A stretch of 64,000 bases of DNA from contig NZ_FUXE01000002.1 in assembly GCF_900167105.1 (NCBI RefSeq), positions 62,001 through 126,000 of the forward strand, given 5' to 3'. Shown here piece after piece: positions 45,553-55,896 of the stretch. Origin of the DNA: Porphyromonas circumdentaria. GTDB lineage: Bacteria; Bacteroidota; Bacteroidia; Bacteroidales; Porphyromonadaceae. Position 1 is the stretch's first letter. Every line of letters begins with the position of its first letter. A program made the translations under genes and the position numbers. Under the pieces are notes generated by a model. That model worked only from the letters and a program-made list of their open reading frames with translations, was not told the DNA's origin and did not search any database.

Positions 45553-45599
45553 GTTCTCTACTTGAGGTATCGTATATACCCAAGTGGAGAACTTTTTTT
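45553..45599 (+). terminator. terminator or attenuator before comF
   Basis: Stem GTTCTC(T)ACTT / AAGTGGAGAAC with an inner GGTAT/ATACC stem, then TTTTTTT. It closes the GH3-CobD-like transcript but ends only 12 nt before the comF ATG. A second short palindrome, TCTCAAAA/TTTTGAGA, lies at about 45494-45525. Confidence 0.75.
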
Positions 45600-45611
45600 G
45601 AGATCTATTCT

Positions 45612-46328
45612 ATGGCTATAAAAGTCTACAAACCTATTCCTTATAAACCCTTACTCACCCCTATTAGAGCCATAGTTGATTTTGTATACCCTCGCTACTG
45701 TGCGGGGTGTTCCAAGAGACTTTCCCTTAATGAGTATGGTGTTTGTCCCTCATGTTTTTTAGCTTTTCCTCGTTTCAATGAAACTGCCGATAAGGCTTGG
45801 GAGCGTTTGCAGGGGACAATTTATCCTGTGCAGGGTTTCTTGGGAGGTTATCGGTTTGAAAAGCTCAATCGAGTGCAGACACTGATACACAACATTAAAT
45901 ATCATAGATATCGAGAAGCGGCTCTCTCGGTGGGCAGGAGTTTGGCTTTGGAGCTTGCTATTCGTCAGGAGGATTTTGATTGCATCGTTCCTGTACCGAT
46001 TACTGGTAAGAAAGAGGGTGAAAGAGGGTACAATCAGAGTTTTATTTTCGCCCAGGGAATAAGTATGGCTACCAAAATTCCTGTCGTAGAGCACGGATTG
46101 AAACGAGCTGAGGAGGCAAAGAGCCAGACTACTCGCTCTCGTAAAGAGCGACTAAAGGCTATGAAAGATGCTTTCCAACTGGGAAAAGATTGTATTGAGG
46201 AAGGTAGTAGGATACTGCTCGTAGACGATGTATTAACCACGGGAGCTACTTTGGTATCTGCGGCAGATACATTGGCTGCTACACATCCCAAGAGCATTGT
46301 GCTGATGACCATTGCCGTAGATGTGTGA
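45612..46328 (+). CDS. comF: ComF-family phosphoribosyltransferase-like protein
   Basis: 238 aa. N-terminal zinc-ribbon YCAGCSKRLSLNEYGVCPSC (two CxxC pairs), a middle segment with YHRYREAALSVG, and a C-terminal type I phosphoribosyltransferase domain with RILLVDDVLTTGAT (PRPP loop). ComF proteins take part in DNA uptake in competent bacteria; the biochemical role elsewhere is unclear. Start codon lies directly behind a terminator-like hairpin, so its promoter is not obvious. Confidence 0.92.
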   Translation: MAIKVYKPIPYKPLLTPIRAIVDFVYPRYCAGCSKRLSLNEYGVCPSCFLAFPRFNETADKAWERLQGTIYPVQGFLGGYRFEKLNRVQTLIHNIKYHRYREAALSVGRSLALELAIRQEDFDCIVPVPITGKKEGERGYNQSFIFAQGISMATKIPVVEHGLKRAEEAKSQTTRSRKERLKAMKDAFQLGKDCIEEGSRILLVDDVLTTGATLVSAADTLAATHPKSIVLMTIAVDV

Positions 46329-46844
46329 GAAGAGAATTTGAGCTACACGTCTTAATTCCTTTGCCCGTATCCGAAAGGTCTATAACAAGTAGTTCCCTAA
46401 AAAAACACGTAAAAACTACAATGGTAGAATTACTCAGGAATTATAGTGTACTCGCTTTCCTTGCTGGTTTCTTTCACTTTTCAAGCACTACCTTTTAGTC
46501 CTTGTTTTTTTACCATCGATGCTTGGGGGCAAAAGGGTTAATGCTTTCAAAAGTTTGCTCAGATGCTTTTGGAAGTTTGCATAGGTGGTTTCGAAAGTTT
46601 ACTCGAATGCTTTTGGCAGTTTATTCAGAGGATTCCGAAAATTGCTATGGAGACGCAGATATGAACCGCTCTAACAACGATGTTGTTACTCTGTTGGATA
46701 AAGCATACCGTTCATTACCAGTGGGAACTGGCAAACCTTTTCGTGTTGTTAAGGCTGAATACTTTTACCAAAATCAATCTTGAAAAGAGGATTAACGAAC
46801 CCTTCACACCGCCTCCAGACAACAAGAATTTAGAAGCAAAGAGA
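46329..46844. other. 516-bp intergenic region between convergent comF and aroK
   Basis: Includes the tandem array 46519-46650. A plus-strand reading frame at 46502-46783 runs through the array and has no recognisable features; because the repeat unit is 22 nt it is out of phase with codons. Nothing else identified. Confidence 0.6.
46519..46650. repeat. intergenic tandem repeat, six units of 22 nt
   Basis: Units begin at 46519, 46541, 46563, 46585, 46607 and 46629 with no drift: ATGCTTGG, ATGCTTTC, ATGCTTTT, GTGGTTTC, ATGCTTTT, AGGATTCC; the middle is often AAGTTT. Units differ at several positions, so the array is old, yet the spacing is exact. Lies between convergent genes. Confidence 0.8.
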
Positions 46845-47384
46845 CTACAACAAGGAGAGGCGAGAAGCAATATCTTGCGCTAAAAGGGCTTCGTCTTGAT
46901 CGCTCTTGACCTCATCACAAGAGATAATCAACTCTGCCTGTTCGTAGTAAGCAACGCGCTCCTCAAGAGCCGCAGAGATGTGTTGTAGCAAAGCCTCTCC
47001 CGAAAGATGCCGTACAGTAGGGCGCGTTCGTTTGCAAAGCTCTATACGCTCTGCCAATACGGGCGCAGATAACTGTAAGTAGATAGTAACCCCAGAGCTC
47101 TTCATCAAGGCCATATTATCGTAATAGCAGGGAAGACCTCCACCCGTAGCTATGACAGCATTGGGAAAAGAGGACAACTCTTCTATGACAAACTTCTCTC
47201 TGGAGCGGAAGATAGCTTCGCCCTCTTGGGCAAAAATGTCCGAGACCGATTTCCGAAACCGATTCTCTATAAAGAGATCAGTATCAATAAACTCACGCTC
47301 CATCAAAAGGGCTAACTTGCGTCCAAGCGTACTTTTACCCGCCCCCATATAACCCACTATAAAAACAGGCGTATTACGATCCAT
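46845..47384 (-). CDS. aroK: shikimate kinase
   Basis: ATP-dependent phosphorylation of shikimate, cytoplasmic. 179 aa from MDRNTPVFIVGYMGAGKST, where the P-loop GYMGAGKST sits near residue 11. Also DTDLFIENRF (shikimate-binding Asp), ATGGGLPCYY, and RTRPTVRHL (lid arginines). The open frame extends to 47450 but that would overlap the upstream gene and adds only basic residues. Starts 16 bp after the HD-domain gene. Confidence 0.94.
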   Translation of the reverse strand: MDRNTPVFIVGYMGAGKSTLGRKLALLMEREFIDTDLFIENRFRKSVSDIFAQEGEAIFRSREKFVIEELSSFPNAVIATGGGLPCYYDNMALMKSSGVTIYLQLSAPVLAERIELCKRTRPTVRHLSGEALLQHISAALEERVAYYEQAELIISCDEVKSDQDEALLAQDIASRLSLL

Positions 47385-47400
47385 ACTACCAACAGTCTTA

Positions 47401-49488
47401 TTATAATTTATGCTCCTCTTGTTGCGTTTCTTGTTCCTCTTTTTGGGCACGAGGATAGGCTATTCGAGAGTGGTTCATCGTCAATAATTTCTTGATGAAT
47501 ACCTCTTTGATGGTCTTTATATTCCTAAAAGTAAGAGGTGTATTATCAAGCAAACGCTCTGCGACAATCGAGTCCACAATGCGCTCAACAAGTTCTTTAA
47601 TGGAAGTCTCGGTATACTCTTTAAGACTACGACTACTCGCCTCTACCGCATCTGCAAGCATGAGAATACCCGTCTCTCTACTAAATGGATTGGGACCAGG
47701 ATAGGTAAAGGGTGTAGGGTCAATGACCTCGCCAGGGTGCTCGTTGCAATACATCGTGTAGAAGTACTTGGTACGCCCTTTACCATGATGGGTACGAATA
47801 AAATCGATTACCTGAGGAGGCAATTTGTGCTTTTGTGCCAGAGCAATACCATCTGTAACATGCTTGATGATAATAGCTGCACTCTCTTTGTAGTCCAAAT
47901 CGTCGTGAGGATTACGACCTCCCTGATTGTTTTCTGTAAAGAATGCAGCGTTCAGCATCTTACCGATATCATGATACAAAGCACCCGTACGGGTAAGTTG
48001 CACATCGGCATCAATACTTTGGGCGGCATCGGTCGCTAAAATCGAAACCTGCATCGAATGTTGGAAAGTACCAGGAGCATACTCTGACAACTGTCGTAGC
48101 AGAGGGCGATTGATATCGCTCAATTCAACCAGACTGATATTACTGATGTAGCCAAAAATCTTCTCCATCAAGTAAACAAGTACATAAGTAAACATCAAGA
48201 AAATCATATTGATGCCAAAACTTAGCACCCTCTTGAGCTGCACCTTATCTATAACCCCACTCTGCAGAAACGACACGCTCAAAGAGAGTAGTACGTAGGT
48301 TAAAAAGACCAAGAAAGTAGTCCTAATCAGTTGAGAGCGAGAGGTCAAATTCTTCAAACTAAATATCGTTACCATACCTGCTGCCAGCTGTAACAAAACA
48401 AAGTCCAGAGGTTGTGGCACAAAAAGCATAGCTATAAGAATTGTAACCGTATGTACAAAGAAAGCCGATCGCGAATCGAAAAAGATACGTACCAGAAGAG
48501 GCAAAATAATGTAAGGTATAATGTAAACATCAAAATGCCAGAGAGAAACCGCAATCTCAGTTATGAGTACAAAAATCAAAATACTTCCAGCAATAAACAC
48601 CGCATTCTTGGCATTCTGAAAGATTGAGTTACGGAAAAGAATGAAATAGGCCCATAAAGCACCCAAGAGAATCATAATAATGACAAAAAGACCTATTACT
48701 CGACCTAAGAAAGTACGGTCTGCTCCAGATCGCTCCTCGAACATCTTTTTGTAAGACTTCAAGACATTGTACGTGTAGTCATCTATCACGTCGCCTTTGC
48801 TAATGATACGACGCCCTGCAACGAACACTCCCGTAGAATTGGAAATCTTCTGTTGCTCCTCACGCACGACCTTGTCGTAGGTAATCTTATCGGGTGTTGT
48901 ATTGGCTCTTAGATAATTGTCTATGTTGAAGTGCTGGATATTACGACGCTCTAAATAGTCGGGCGTTTGACTTATAATATCCTGATAAGCTTCTTTCAGA
49001 GATAGAAATAATGTGGTTGAGTATCGAGAGCTCTCTTTCTCTTCATTGATTAGATTAACCTCCAGTATCTGAGCCGCACGCATCTCTTCCAAGTCATCAT
49101 GCGAAACCAACCCCCTTTGGTAAAAATCTTCCAGCTTATTCTTTACATAACGGTAATAATCTTCTGAATAAGTTTTTTGGTAGAGCGTTTCGTAATCATG
49201 CTCCCAACGTCTCAAAGCCTCCCTATCGACCTCCCGGTCTACCATATAGTAGGGAAGTATCTCTTTAGCAATGCTATCGCGCTCCTCCTGAAGAACCTCC
49301 TTGGGCTTTAGTAACGTAATATCATAAGGAGCTACGAGAAGTTCGTGCTTCCACACCTGCCCCTTCTCAAACGTATACATAAACTTTTGCTCTTTAGGGG
49401 CAAAAATTACGATAATAATACCCGTAATAACGAAAATCAATAAAGACTGTATCGAGGTCGTCAAACGATATTTTTGAGGTTTCCACAT
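47401..49488 (-). CDS. 7TM-HD phosphodiesterase, PgpH/YqfF family
   Basis: 695 aa inner-membrane protein from MWKPQKYRL. One N-terminal helix, an extracytoplasmic 7TMR-HDED-type region (about 45-270), seven hydrophobic helices (270-455) and a C-terminal HD domain with HSMQVSILATDAA, TGALYHDIGKM (metal HD), NPHDDL, and RTHHGKGRTKYFY. The family includes cyclic di-AMP phosphodiesterases; that substrate is inferred. The tail (last 15 residues) is Glu/Gln-rich. An upstream ATG at 49554 lies before the promoter and is rejected. Confidence 0.92.
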   Translation of the reverse strand: MWKPQKYRLTTSIQSLLIFVITGIIIVIFAPKEQKFMYTFEKGQVWKHELLVAPYDITLLKPKEVLQEERDSIAKEILPYYMVDREVDREALRRWEHDYETLYQKTYSEDYYRYVKNKLEDFYQRGLVSHDDLEEMRAAQILEVNLINEEKESSRYSTTLFLSLKEAYQDIISQTPDYLERRNIQHFNIDNYLRANTTPDKITYDKVVREEQQKISNSTGVFVAGRRIISKGDVIDDYTYNVLKSYKKMFEERSGADRTFLGRVIGLFVIIMILLGALWAYFILFRNSIFQNAKNAVFIAGSILIFVLITEIAVSLWHFDVYIIPYIILPLLVRIFFDSRSAFFVHTVTILIAMLFVPQPLDFVLLQLAAGMVTIFSLKNLTSRSQLIRTTFLVFLTYVLLSLSVSFLQSGVIDKVQLKRVLSFGINMIFLMFTYVLVYLMEKIFGYISNISLVELSDINRPLLRQLSEYAPGTFQHSMQVSILATDAAQSIDADVQLTRTGALYHDIGKMLNAAFFTENNQGGRNPHDDLDYKESAAIIIKHVTDGIALAQKHKLPPQVIDFIRTHHGKGRTKYFYTMYCNEHPGEVIDPTPFTYPGPNPFSRETGILMLADAVEASSRSLKEYTETSIKELVERIVDSIVAERLLDNTPLTFRNIKTIKEVFIKKLLTMNHSRIAYPRAQKEEQETQQEEHKL

Positions 49489-49525
49489 AGACAAACAATC
49501 ATATTGTATATACTTCCGATTGGGG

Positions 49526-49554
49526 CAAAGGTAGAGCTTTTTAAGCTCTCTCAA
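49526..49554 (-). promoter_or_regulatory. promoter of the HD-aroK operon with an embedded palindrome
   Basis: On the minus strand TTG (49554-49552), 18-nt spacer and TACCTTTG (49533-49526). A perfect palindrome AGAGCTT-TTT-AAGCTCT (49533-49549) fills the spacer and touches the -7 box. Position fits a repressor operator, which is inference. Confidence 0.6.
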
Positions 49555-49581
49555 TACTATCTTGCTTTATAACAACAATAA

Positions 49582-49628
49582 AAAAAGCTACTCCCCCACC
49601 CTTTCAAAGAGAAGAGAAGTAGCTTTTT
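49582..49628 (-). terminator. carB terminator
   Basis: 11-bp perfect stem AAAAAGCTACT (49582-49592) with AGTAGCTTTTT (49618-49628), 50 bp beyond carB; the minus-strand T-run continues the stem. Confidence 0.85.
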
Positions 49629-49677
49629 AAGAATATTACGCTTTTAATCTGCCTTATAAAGGCATCAAAAAGATAGA

Positions 49678-52600
49678 TTACTTATACTCGCTCCAAGGCT
49701 TTATCTGGATATCGTCAATAGAAAGACGACAGAAAGCCGTAATAAAGGCCGAAGCCAATCGTGCATTGGTTATGAGAGGAATGTTCAAATCGATAGCAGA
49801 ACGACGCAACTTATACCCATTGGTCAGCTCGCCCTGAGATAGATTTTTGTTGATGTTTACCACAAGGTCTATCGTATGATCCTGAAGCAAACTTACCGCT
49901 TGAGGTTTCCCCTCTTCGTCTGGCCAATATACTCGGATAGAAGGGATACCGTTATCCTGTAAGAACCTATGTGTTCCCTCTGTGGCATAGATGGTATAAC
50001 CTTTTTGTGTCAAAAGGCGACAAGCATCCATCATATCGACTTTCTGCTTGTATCCACCCGTGGAGAGCAAAACATTTTTCTTAGGAATGCGTTGCCCTAC
50101 TGAGAGCATCGATTTCAAAATAGCTTCGTCCGTATCATCTGCAATACATCCTACCTCACCTGTTGAGGTCATATCTACCCCCAAAACAGGGTCTGCTTTT
50201 TGCAAACGGGTGAAGGAGAATTGAGAGGCTTTAATACCTACATAGTCCAAATCGAAAGCGTTTTTCTCGGGTTTTTCTACGGGAAGTCCCAACATAATCC
50301 TTGTAGCCAAGTCAATAAAGTTAATCTTCAATACCTTGCTCACGAAAGGAAAACTTCGGGAAGCTCGCAAATTACATTCAATTACCTTAATATCATTATC
50401 TTTTGCCAAGAACTGAATATTAAACGGTCCTGATATATTCAAAGCCTCTGCTATCTGACGGCTGATGCGTTTTATGCGTCGTACCGTCTCTACGTACAAC
50501 TTTTGGGCGGGGAACTGTATCGTTGCATCCCCTGAGTGTACCCCTGCAAACTCTATATGTTCACTGATTGCGTAGGCAACAATCTCCCCGTTACGAGCTA
50601 CAGCATCCATCTCTACCTCCTTGGCGTGCTCGATAAACTGGCTTACCACCACTGGATGTTTTTGAGACACATTGGCTGCCAACTGTAGAAAACGCTCCAA
50701 CTCACTATGGTTAGAACATACGTTCATGGCAGCTCCCGATAGTACATAGCTAGGACGTACCAGCACGGGGAAGCCGACTTCAGAGACAAATTGGTTAATA
50801 TCTTCCAAGGAACTCAACTCTCTCCATGCAGGCTGGTCAATTCCTAAACGGTCAAGCATGGCAGAGAACTTATGACGGTCCTCTGCATTGTCTATGCTCT
50901 TAGCCGTTGTGCCCAAGATATTGACATCCTGTTGGTCTAAACGAACCGCCAAATTGTTGGGGATTTGACCTCCCGTAGAAAGTATCACCCCTTTCGGATC
51001 CTCTAATTCGAGAATATCCATAACTCGCTCGAAAGTAAGTTCGTCAAAATAGAGACGATCACTTTCGTCGTAGTCTGTACTTACCGTCTCGGGGTTGTAA
51101 TTGATCATAACAGAGTGGTACCCCTCCTTACGAATCGTATTGAGCGCGTTAACACCACACCAGTCAAACTCCACCGAGCTACCAATGCGATAAGCACCTG
51201 AACCGAGTACAACAACGGCAGGCTTCTCGTGAGTATAAGCAATATCATGCTCTATTCCATTATAGGTTAGGTAGAGATAATTAGTCTGCGCAGGATACTC
51301 TGCCGCCAAAGTATCTATCTGTTTTACAACAGGAAGTATCCCCATCTCTTTACGCATTTTACGGATTTCAAGCGAAGCCTCTTCCAAGTCTTCACGCGTA
51401 TATTTGAAAATAGCACGAGCTATCTGGAAGTCGGAGAACCCTTGCTGCTTGGCGCGCAAAATCAAGTCGGGCGATAAAGTATCGGCACTATTATGCTGCT
51501 CCAACAGTTCTGCCGTGTCTAATATATTGCGTAAACGATAAAGGAACCACTTATCAATACGAGTGAGATTGTGAATCTCTTCCACTGAATATCCTTGACG
51601 GAAAGCCTTACTTATAACAAATATGCGTGTATCTGTTGGTTCACGGAGTGCTTGGTCGAGATTCTTTATAACAAGGTCTTTATTCTCACAGAAACCATGC
51701 ATTCCCTGCCCTATCATACGCAACCCTTTCTGTATAGCTTCCTCAAAGGTGCGACCGATAGACATAACCTCCCCGACGGACTTCATGCTACTGCCCAACT
51801 GGCGAGATACTCCCTGAAATTTACCCAAATCCCAACGAGGTATCTTACACACACAGTAGTCCAACGAGGGTTCAAAAAAAGCAGGTGTATTACGAGTTAC
51901 GGCATTCTTTATCTCAAAAAGTCCATAGCCTAAACCTAATTTAGCAGCTACAAAAGCCAAAGGATAGCCCGTAGCCTTGGAAGCCAAAGCAGACGAACGT
52001 GAAAGACGAGCATTCACCTCAATCACTCGGTAATCTTCACTTACAGGGTCGAGGGCGTACTGCACATTACACTCTCCTACAATACCCAAATGGCGTATGA
52101 TACGTATAGCCAATTCCCGCAACTTGTGGTACTCAGAGTTGGTAAGCGTCTGCGAGGGAGCTACGACAATACTCTCTCCTGTATGAATCCCAAGAGGGTC
52201 AAAGTTCTCCATATTACATACCGTTATACAGTTATCATAGACGTCTCGCACTACTTCATACTCTATCTCTTTCCATCCTCTAAGACTCTTTTCGACCAAT
52301 ACTTGAGGCGAAAAAGAAAAAGCTTTCTCACAAAGTGTATTTAACTCGGCTTCATTATCACAGAAACCACTACCTAAACCGCCCAAAGCATACGCGGCAC
52401 GGATAATAACAGGATATCCCAAACGTGCCGCCGCCAAACGTGCTGCATCGATACTCTCTACCGCTTCACTGGCAATGGTCTTCACATTTATCTCGTTGAG
52501 TTTGTCTACGAAAAGCTCCCTATCCTCTGTAGCTATAATAGTCTCTACAGGTGTTCCTAAAACAGCAACATTGTAACGTTCTAAGATACCGCTACGATAG

Positions 52601-52905
52601 AGTGCTACACCGCAGTTCAAGGCCGTTTGTCCTCCAAAGGCAAGAAGAATCCCATCTGGACGCTCTTTAGCAATAACCTTTTCAACAAAGAAAGGTGTTA
52701 CAGGCAAAAAATATACCTCATCCGCCACTTCGTGCGAAGTCTGTACTGTGGCAATGTTCGGATTTATAAGGATTGTGCGAATACCCTCCTCTCTAATAGC
52801 CTTTAATGCTTGAGAACCAGAGTAATCAAACTCTCCCGCTTCCCCAATCTTTAATGCCCCTGAACCTAAGACAAGGACTTTCTTTATCTCTTTACGATCT
52901 ATCAT
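49678..52905 (-). CDS. carB: carbamoyl-phosphate synthase large subunit
   Basis: Makes carbamoyl phosphate from glutamine-derived ammonia, bicarbonate and ATP for pyrimidines and arginine. 1075 aa, full length. Two homologous ATP-grasp halves: first [20 protein letters not shown] and [14 protein letters not shown]; second [19 protein letters not shown] and [14 protein letters not shown]. The C-terminal MGS-like allosteric domain begins near [11 protein letters not shown]. Five bp after carA. Confidence 0.97.
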   Translation of the reverse strand: MIDRKEIKKVLVLGSGALKIGEAGEFDYSGSQALKAIREEGIRTILINPNIATVQTSHEVADEVYFLPVTPFFVEKVIAKERPDGILLAFGGQTALNCGVALYRSGILERYNVAVLGTPVETIIATEDRELFVDKLNEINVKTIASEAVESIDAARLAAARLGYPVIIRAAYALGGLGSGFCDNEAELNTLCEKAFSFSPQVLVEKSLRGWKEIEYEVVRDVYDNCITVCNMENFDPLGIHTGESIVVAPSQTLTNSEYHKLRELAIRIIRHLGIVGECNVQYALDPVSEDYRVIEVNARLSRSSALASKATGYPLAFVAAKLGLGYGLFEIKNAVTRNTPAFFEPSLDYCVCKIPRWDLGKFQGVSRQLGSSMKSVGEVMSIGRTFEEAIQKGLRMIGQGMHGFCENKDLVIKNLDQALREPTDTRIFVISKAFRQGYSVEEIHNLTRIDKWFLYRLRNILDTAELLEQHNSADTLSPDLILRAKQQGFSDFQIARAIFKYTREDLEEASLEIRKMRKEMGILPVVKQIDTLAAEYPAQTNYLYLTYNGIEHDIAYTHEKPAVVVLGSGAYRIGSSVEFDWCGVNALNTIRKEGYHSVMINYNPETVSTDYDESDRLYFDELTFERVMDILELEDPKGVILSTGGQIPNNLAVRLDQQDVNILGTTAKSIDNAEDRHKFSAMLDRLGIDQPAWRELSSLEDINQFVSEVGFPVLVRPSYVLSGAAMNVCSNHSELERFLQLAANVSQKHPVVVSQFIEHAKEVEMDAVARNGEIVAYAISEHIEFAGVHSGDATIQFPAQKLYVETVRRIKRISRQIAEALNISGPFNIQFLAKDNDIKVIECNLRASRSFPFVSKVLKINFIDLATRIMLGLPVEKPEKNAFDLDYVGIKASQFSFTRLQKADPVLGVDMTSTGEVGCIADDTDEAILKSMLSVGQRIPKKNVLLSTGGYKQKVDMMDACRLLTQKGYTIYATEGTHRFLQDNGIPSIRVYWPDEEGKPQAVSLLQDHTIDLVVNINKNLSQGELTNGYKLRRSAIDLNIPLITNARLASAFITAFCRLSIDDIQIKPWSEYK

Positions 52906-52910
52906 AGCTG

Positions 52911-53987
52911 TTATTGATTGAGAACTGATTGAATGAAATCATCAAATATAAAAAGCGTGTCATGAGGACCTCCACACGCCTCTGGGTGGAACTGAACAGA
53001 GCAGAAAGGAGAACTTTCGTGACGAATACCCTCGTTCGTTCCGTCATTTAGATTGAAAAACCACTCTTTCCAACCGTTGGAGAGCGAGGAAGTATCTACG
53101 GTAAAGCTATGATTCTGACTTGTTACAAAGCAACGATTAGTACCCGCCATGCGCACAGGTTGATTATAACTTCTATGTCCATACTTTAGCTTAAAGATTT
53201 CTGCTCCCGCGGCCAAAGAAAGAAGTTGATGCCCCATACAAATACCGTAAATAGGTTTTCCCTTGGCAAAGACTTTACGAATATTCTCTACAGCTTCTCC
53301 GCACATTTTGGGATCACCAGGGCCATTGGAAATAAAAAGACCGTCGAAGTCAATAGTGGTAAAGTCATAATTCCAAGGCACCCTTATGATAGTCAGCTCT
53401 GGATGCAAGAGACGACGAATGATATTATGCTTTACTCCGCAATCAAGAAGCACTACTTTTTTAGGTCCACTCCCGTAGTGAACAATCTCTTTACACGAAG
53501 CCTCTGCCACAAGATTCCTCTCCTCAAACCGCTCATCAACAGCCTCCTCCAAAATACCTTCTATAGTAATAGTGCCTTTCATAGCACCTTTTTCTCGTAT
53601 ATGCTTGGTTAAAGCTCTCGTATCGATACCTCCGACACCGATTACTCCCTCACGACGAAGAGCAGAAGCCAAGGACTCTACAGCATTCCAGTGGTTATAC
53701 TCTCTTGCATAGTCTGCAACGATAATCCCCTGCATGTGCATCTTTTCGCTCTCCCAGTGTAAAGAAATTCCCTCTGGATTTAGATCCGAAGAGGGAATGC
53801 CATAGTTCCCTATCATAGGATAGGTTGCTACCATTATCTGTCCTTTATAACTAGGATCGGTAAGACTCTCTGGATAACCATTCATAGCCGTATTAAAGAC
53901 TACCTCTCCTATGATATTCTTCTCTGCCCCAAATGAGTACCCTTCGTAAAGAGTCCCATCTTCAAGCTTAAGGATAGCTTTCTTCAT
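52911..53987 (-). CDS. carA: carbamoyl-phosphate synthase small subunit
   Basis: Glutaminase partner of CarB; 358 aa. N-terminal domain opens [15 protein letters not shown] with [17 protein letters not shown]; the class I glutamine amidotransferase domain has FISNGPGDP, the nucleophile in GICMGHQLL and the His-Glu pair in [14 protein letters not shown]. Two bp after the PurF-like gene and 5 bp before carB, so one operon. Confidence 0.97.
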   Translation of the reverse strand: MKKAILKLEDGTLYEGYSFGAEKNIIGEVVFNTAMNGYPESLTDPSYKGQIMVATYPMIGNYGIPSSDLNPEGISLHWESEKMHMQGIIVADYAREYNHWNAVESLASALRREGVIGVGGIDTRALTKHIREKGAMKGTITIEGILEEAVDERFEERNLVAEASCKEIVHYGSGPKKVVLLDCGVKHNIIRRLLHPELTIIRVPWNYDFTTIDFDGLFISNGPGDPKMCGEAVENIRKVFAKGKPIYGICMGHQLLSLAAGAEIFKLKYGHRSYNQPVRMAGTNRCFVTSQNHSFTVDTSSLSNGWKEWFFNLNDGTNEGIRHESSPFCSVQFHPEACGGPHDTLFIFDDFIQSVLNQ

Positions 53988-53989
53988 AT

Positions 53990-55879
53990 TTATTCTTTAT
54001 GCCAATCTTGTTCTACATAATCTATAAAAGCCTCGTTAACGAGGTGTGCTCCTCCTGGAGTAGGATAATTACCCGTAAAGTACCAATCTCCTGGATGGTT
54101 GGGAATAGCGTGATGTAACTTTTCAATCGTCTGGAATACAACCTTTACATCTGCCTTCACATATTGAGGTTTAACTAACTCCACAATTTTTGCCGAAATC
54201 TCTTCTGCCGTAAAAGATTTGTAAATCTCCTTTACCACGTTAGGCACAAACTGATTTTTAGAAGTACCTCGTAAAGACAAAGCTTTGCGATACTGCTCTT
54301 CGATGACATTCTCAGAGCCACGCTCTTTATGCAAAGCAATTGCAGCACGAAAAGCTATAAACTCTTTCATCTTACTCATATCTATACCGTAGCAATCGGG
54401 ATAACGTATCTGCGGAGAGCTTGAGACGATAACGATAAGTCGAGGCCCGATACGGTCCAATATGTTCAAGATACTCTGCTTTATCGTCGTACCTCGCACG
54501 ATACTATCATCAATAATAACCAAGTTATCCTGCCCTCTTCTTATGCTTCCATAGGTTACATCATAAACGTGAGCAGCCAAATCATTACGGGTATTACCCT
54601 CGGTAATAAACGTCCTTAGCTTAATATCCTTGATAGCCACCTTCTCTGTGCGGATACGACGCTCTACGATACTGCGTACTTCTTCTTCTGTGCAATTTCC
54701 CGTTTGAACAAGGGCTTTTACTTTTTCCTCATTCAAGTAATAATTTAAGCCCTCTATCATACCATAGTAAGCGACCTCTGCCGTATTAGGCACAAAAGAG
54801 AAGACGGTATTGTCTACATCATAGTCTATCGCTTTGAGAATCTGCTCGGTGAGACAATTCCCCAACTCCTTACGCTCTCTATAAATATCGTAATCGCTTC
54901 CTCGAGAGAAATAAATTCTCTCAAAAGAGCAAGCCTTAAATTCAGCAGGGAGAAGTATTTGCTCCAATCGATGTGCCCCCTTTTGGTTGATAAAAAGAGC
55001 TTCGCCTGGTTTCAACTCGATTACTTTATCATAAGTCAAGTTCATGACCGTTTGAATTACAGGACGCTCAGAGGCCACAACTATAATCTCATCATCTATA
55101 TAATAGAAAGCAGGGCGAATGCCATGAGCATCTCTAAGGGCATACATCTCTCCACTACCGCTGAGACCAGACATAACAAAACCTCCATCCCATAAAGGAG
55201 CTGTCTTCTTGAGAACGTTAGACATATTGATATGCTCCTCAATAAAATGGGTAATATCCATACCATCGAGTCCATGCTCTACATGACCGATGCGATATAC
55301 TCGCTCTACCTCTCGGTCTAAAGCATGCCCCACTTGCTCCAACAAGATGTGCGTATCGCTCGTTAGACGCGGGTGCTGACCTTTACTGGTAATAGCCTTA
55401 AAAACAGCCTCTACGTTGGTTAGGTTAAAGTTGCCGCAGGTTGCCAATGTCTTGGCACGCCAGTTATTACGACGCACCATAGGGTGTACAAATGTAAGAC
55501 CACTGCGCCCCGTAGTTGAGTAGCGTAGATGTCCCATGTAACACTCTCCTGCAAAAGGGATATGCTTCTCTGCAAAAGAGGCATCTGCTTGCTCTTGCTG
55601 CGAGTAATCTGCTATTGTATGATAAACTTTTCCAAATATTTCCTGTATGGCATTTGTACCCTCTGCCCTTTGTCTAAAGAGGTACTCTTCTCCTGGCAAC
55701 GTTTGCAATTTTACACAGGCTAAGCCAGCACCCTCCTGACCTCTATTATGTTGCTTCTCCATAAGAAGGTACAACTTGTTGAGACCATACATCCATGTGC
55801 CATATTTTTCTTGATAATAAGATAAAGGCTTCAATAGACGTACGAGAGCAAACCCGCATTCATGTTTGAGAGGTTCCAT
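53990..55879 (-). CDS. PurF-like amidophosphoribosyltransferase, large Bacteroidota form
   Basis: 629 aa against about 470-500 for ordinary PurF. Class II amidotransferase with Cys8 as likely nucleophile after a seven-residue propeptide (MEPLKHE then CGFALV); CGNFNLTN and GHLRYSTTG are also visible. The phosphoribosyltransferase domain has the PRPP loop LVIIDDSIVRGTT. Insertions in both domains account for the extra length. The reaction expected is PRPP plus glutamine to phosphoribosylamine, but Bacteroidota usually have a shorter PurF as well, so this copy's precise role is open. First of a tight purF-like-carA-carB run. Confidence 0.85.
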   Translation of the reverse strand: MEPLKHECGFALVRLLKPLSYYQEKYGTWMYGLNKLYLLMEKQHNRGQEGAGLACVKLQTLPGEEYLFRQRAEGTNAIQEIFGKVYHTIADYSQQEQADASFAEKHIPFAGECYMGHLRYSTTGRSGLTFVHPMVRRNNWRAKTLATCGNFNLTNVEAVFKAITSKGQHPRLTSDTHILLEQVGHALDREVERVYRIGHVEHGLDGMDITHFIEEHINMSNVLKKTAPLWDGGFVMSGLSGSGEMYALRDAHGIRPAFYYIDDEIIVVASERPVIQTVMNLTYDKVIELKPGEALFINQKGAHRLEQILLPAEFKACSFERIYFSRGSDYDIYRERKELGNCLTEQILKAIDYDVDNTVFSFVPNTAEVAYYGMIEGLNYYLNEEKVKALVQTGNCTEEEVRSIVERRIRTEKVAIKDIKLRTFITEGNTRNDLAAHVYDVTYGSIRRGQDNLVIIDDSIVRGTTIKQSILNILDRIGPRLIVIVSSSPQIRYPDCYGIDMSKMKEFIAFRAAIALHKERGSENVIEEQYRKALSLRGTSKNQFVPNVVKEIYKSFTAEEISAKIVELVKPQYVKADVKVVFQTIEKLHHAIPNHPGDWYFTGNYPTPGGAHLVNEAFIDYVEQDWHKE

Positions 55880-55896
55880 ATAGTTGGGTTAAAGGG

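Noticed and set aside
46502-46783. 93-aa plus-strand reading frame through the 22-nt array
   Set aside because: A 22-nt period is out of codon phase, so the array cannot encode a protein repeat; no homology pattern.
49489-49554. N-terminal extension of the HD-domain gene from the ATG at 49554
   Set aside because: It is upstream of the promoter -7 box, so it would not be transcribed; MWKPQKYRL at 49488 fits.
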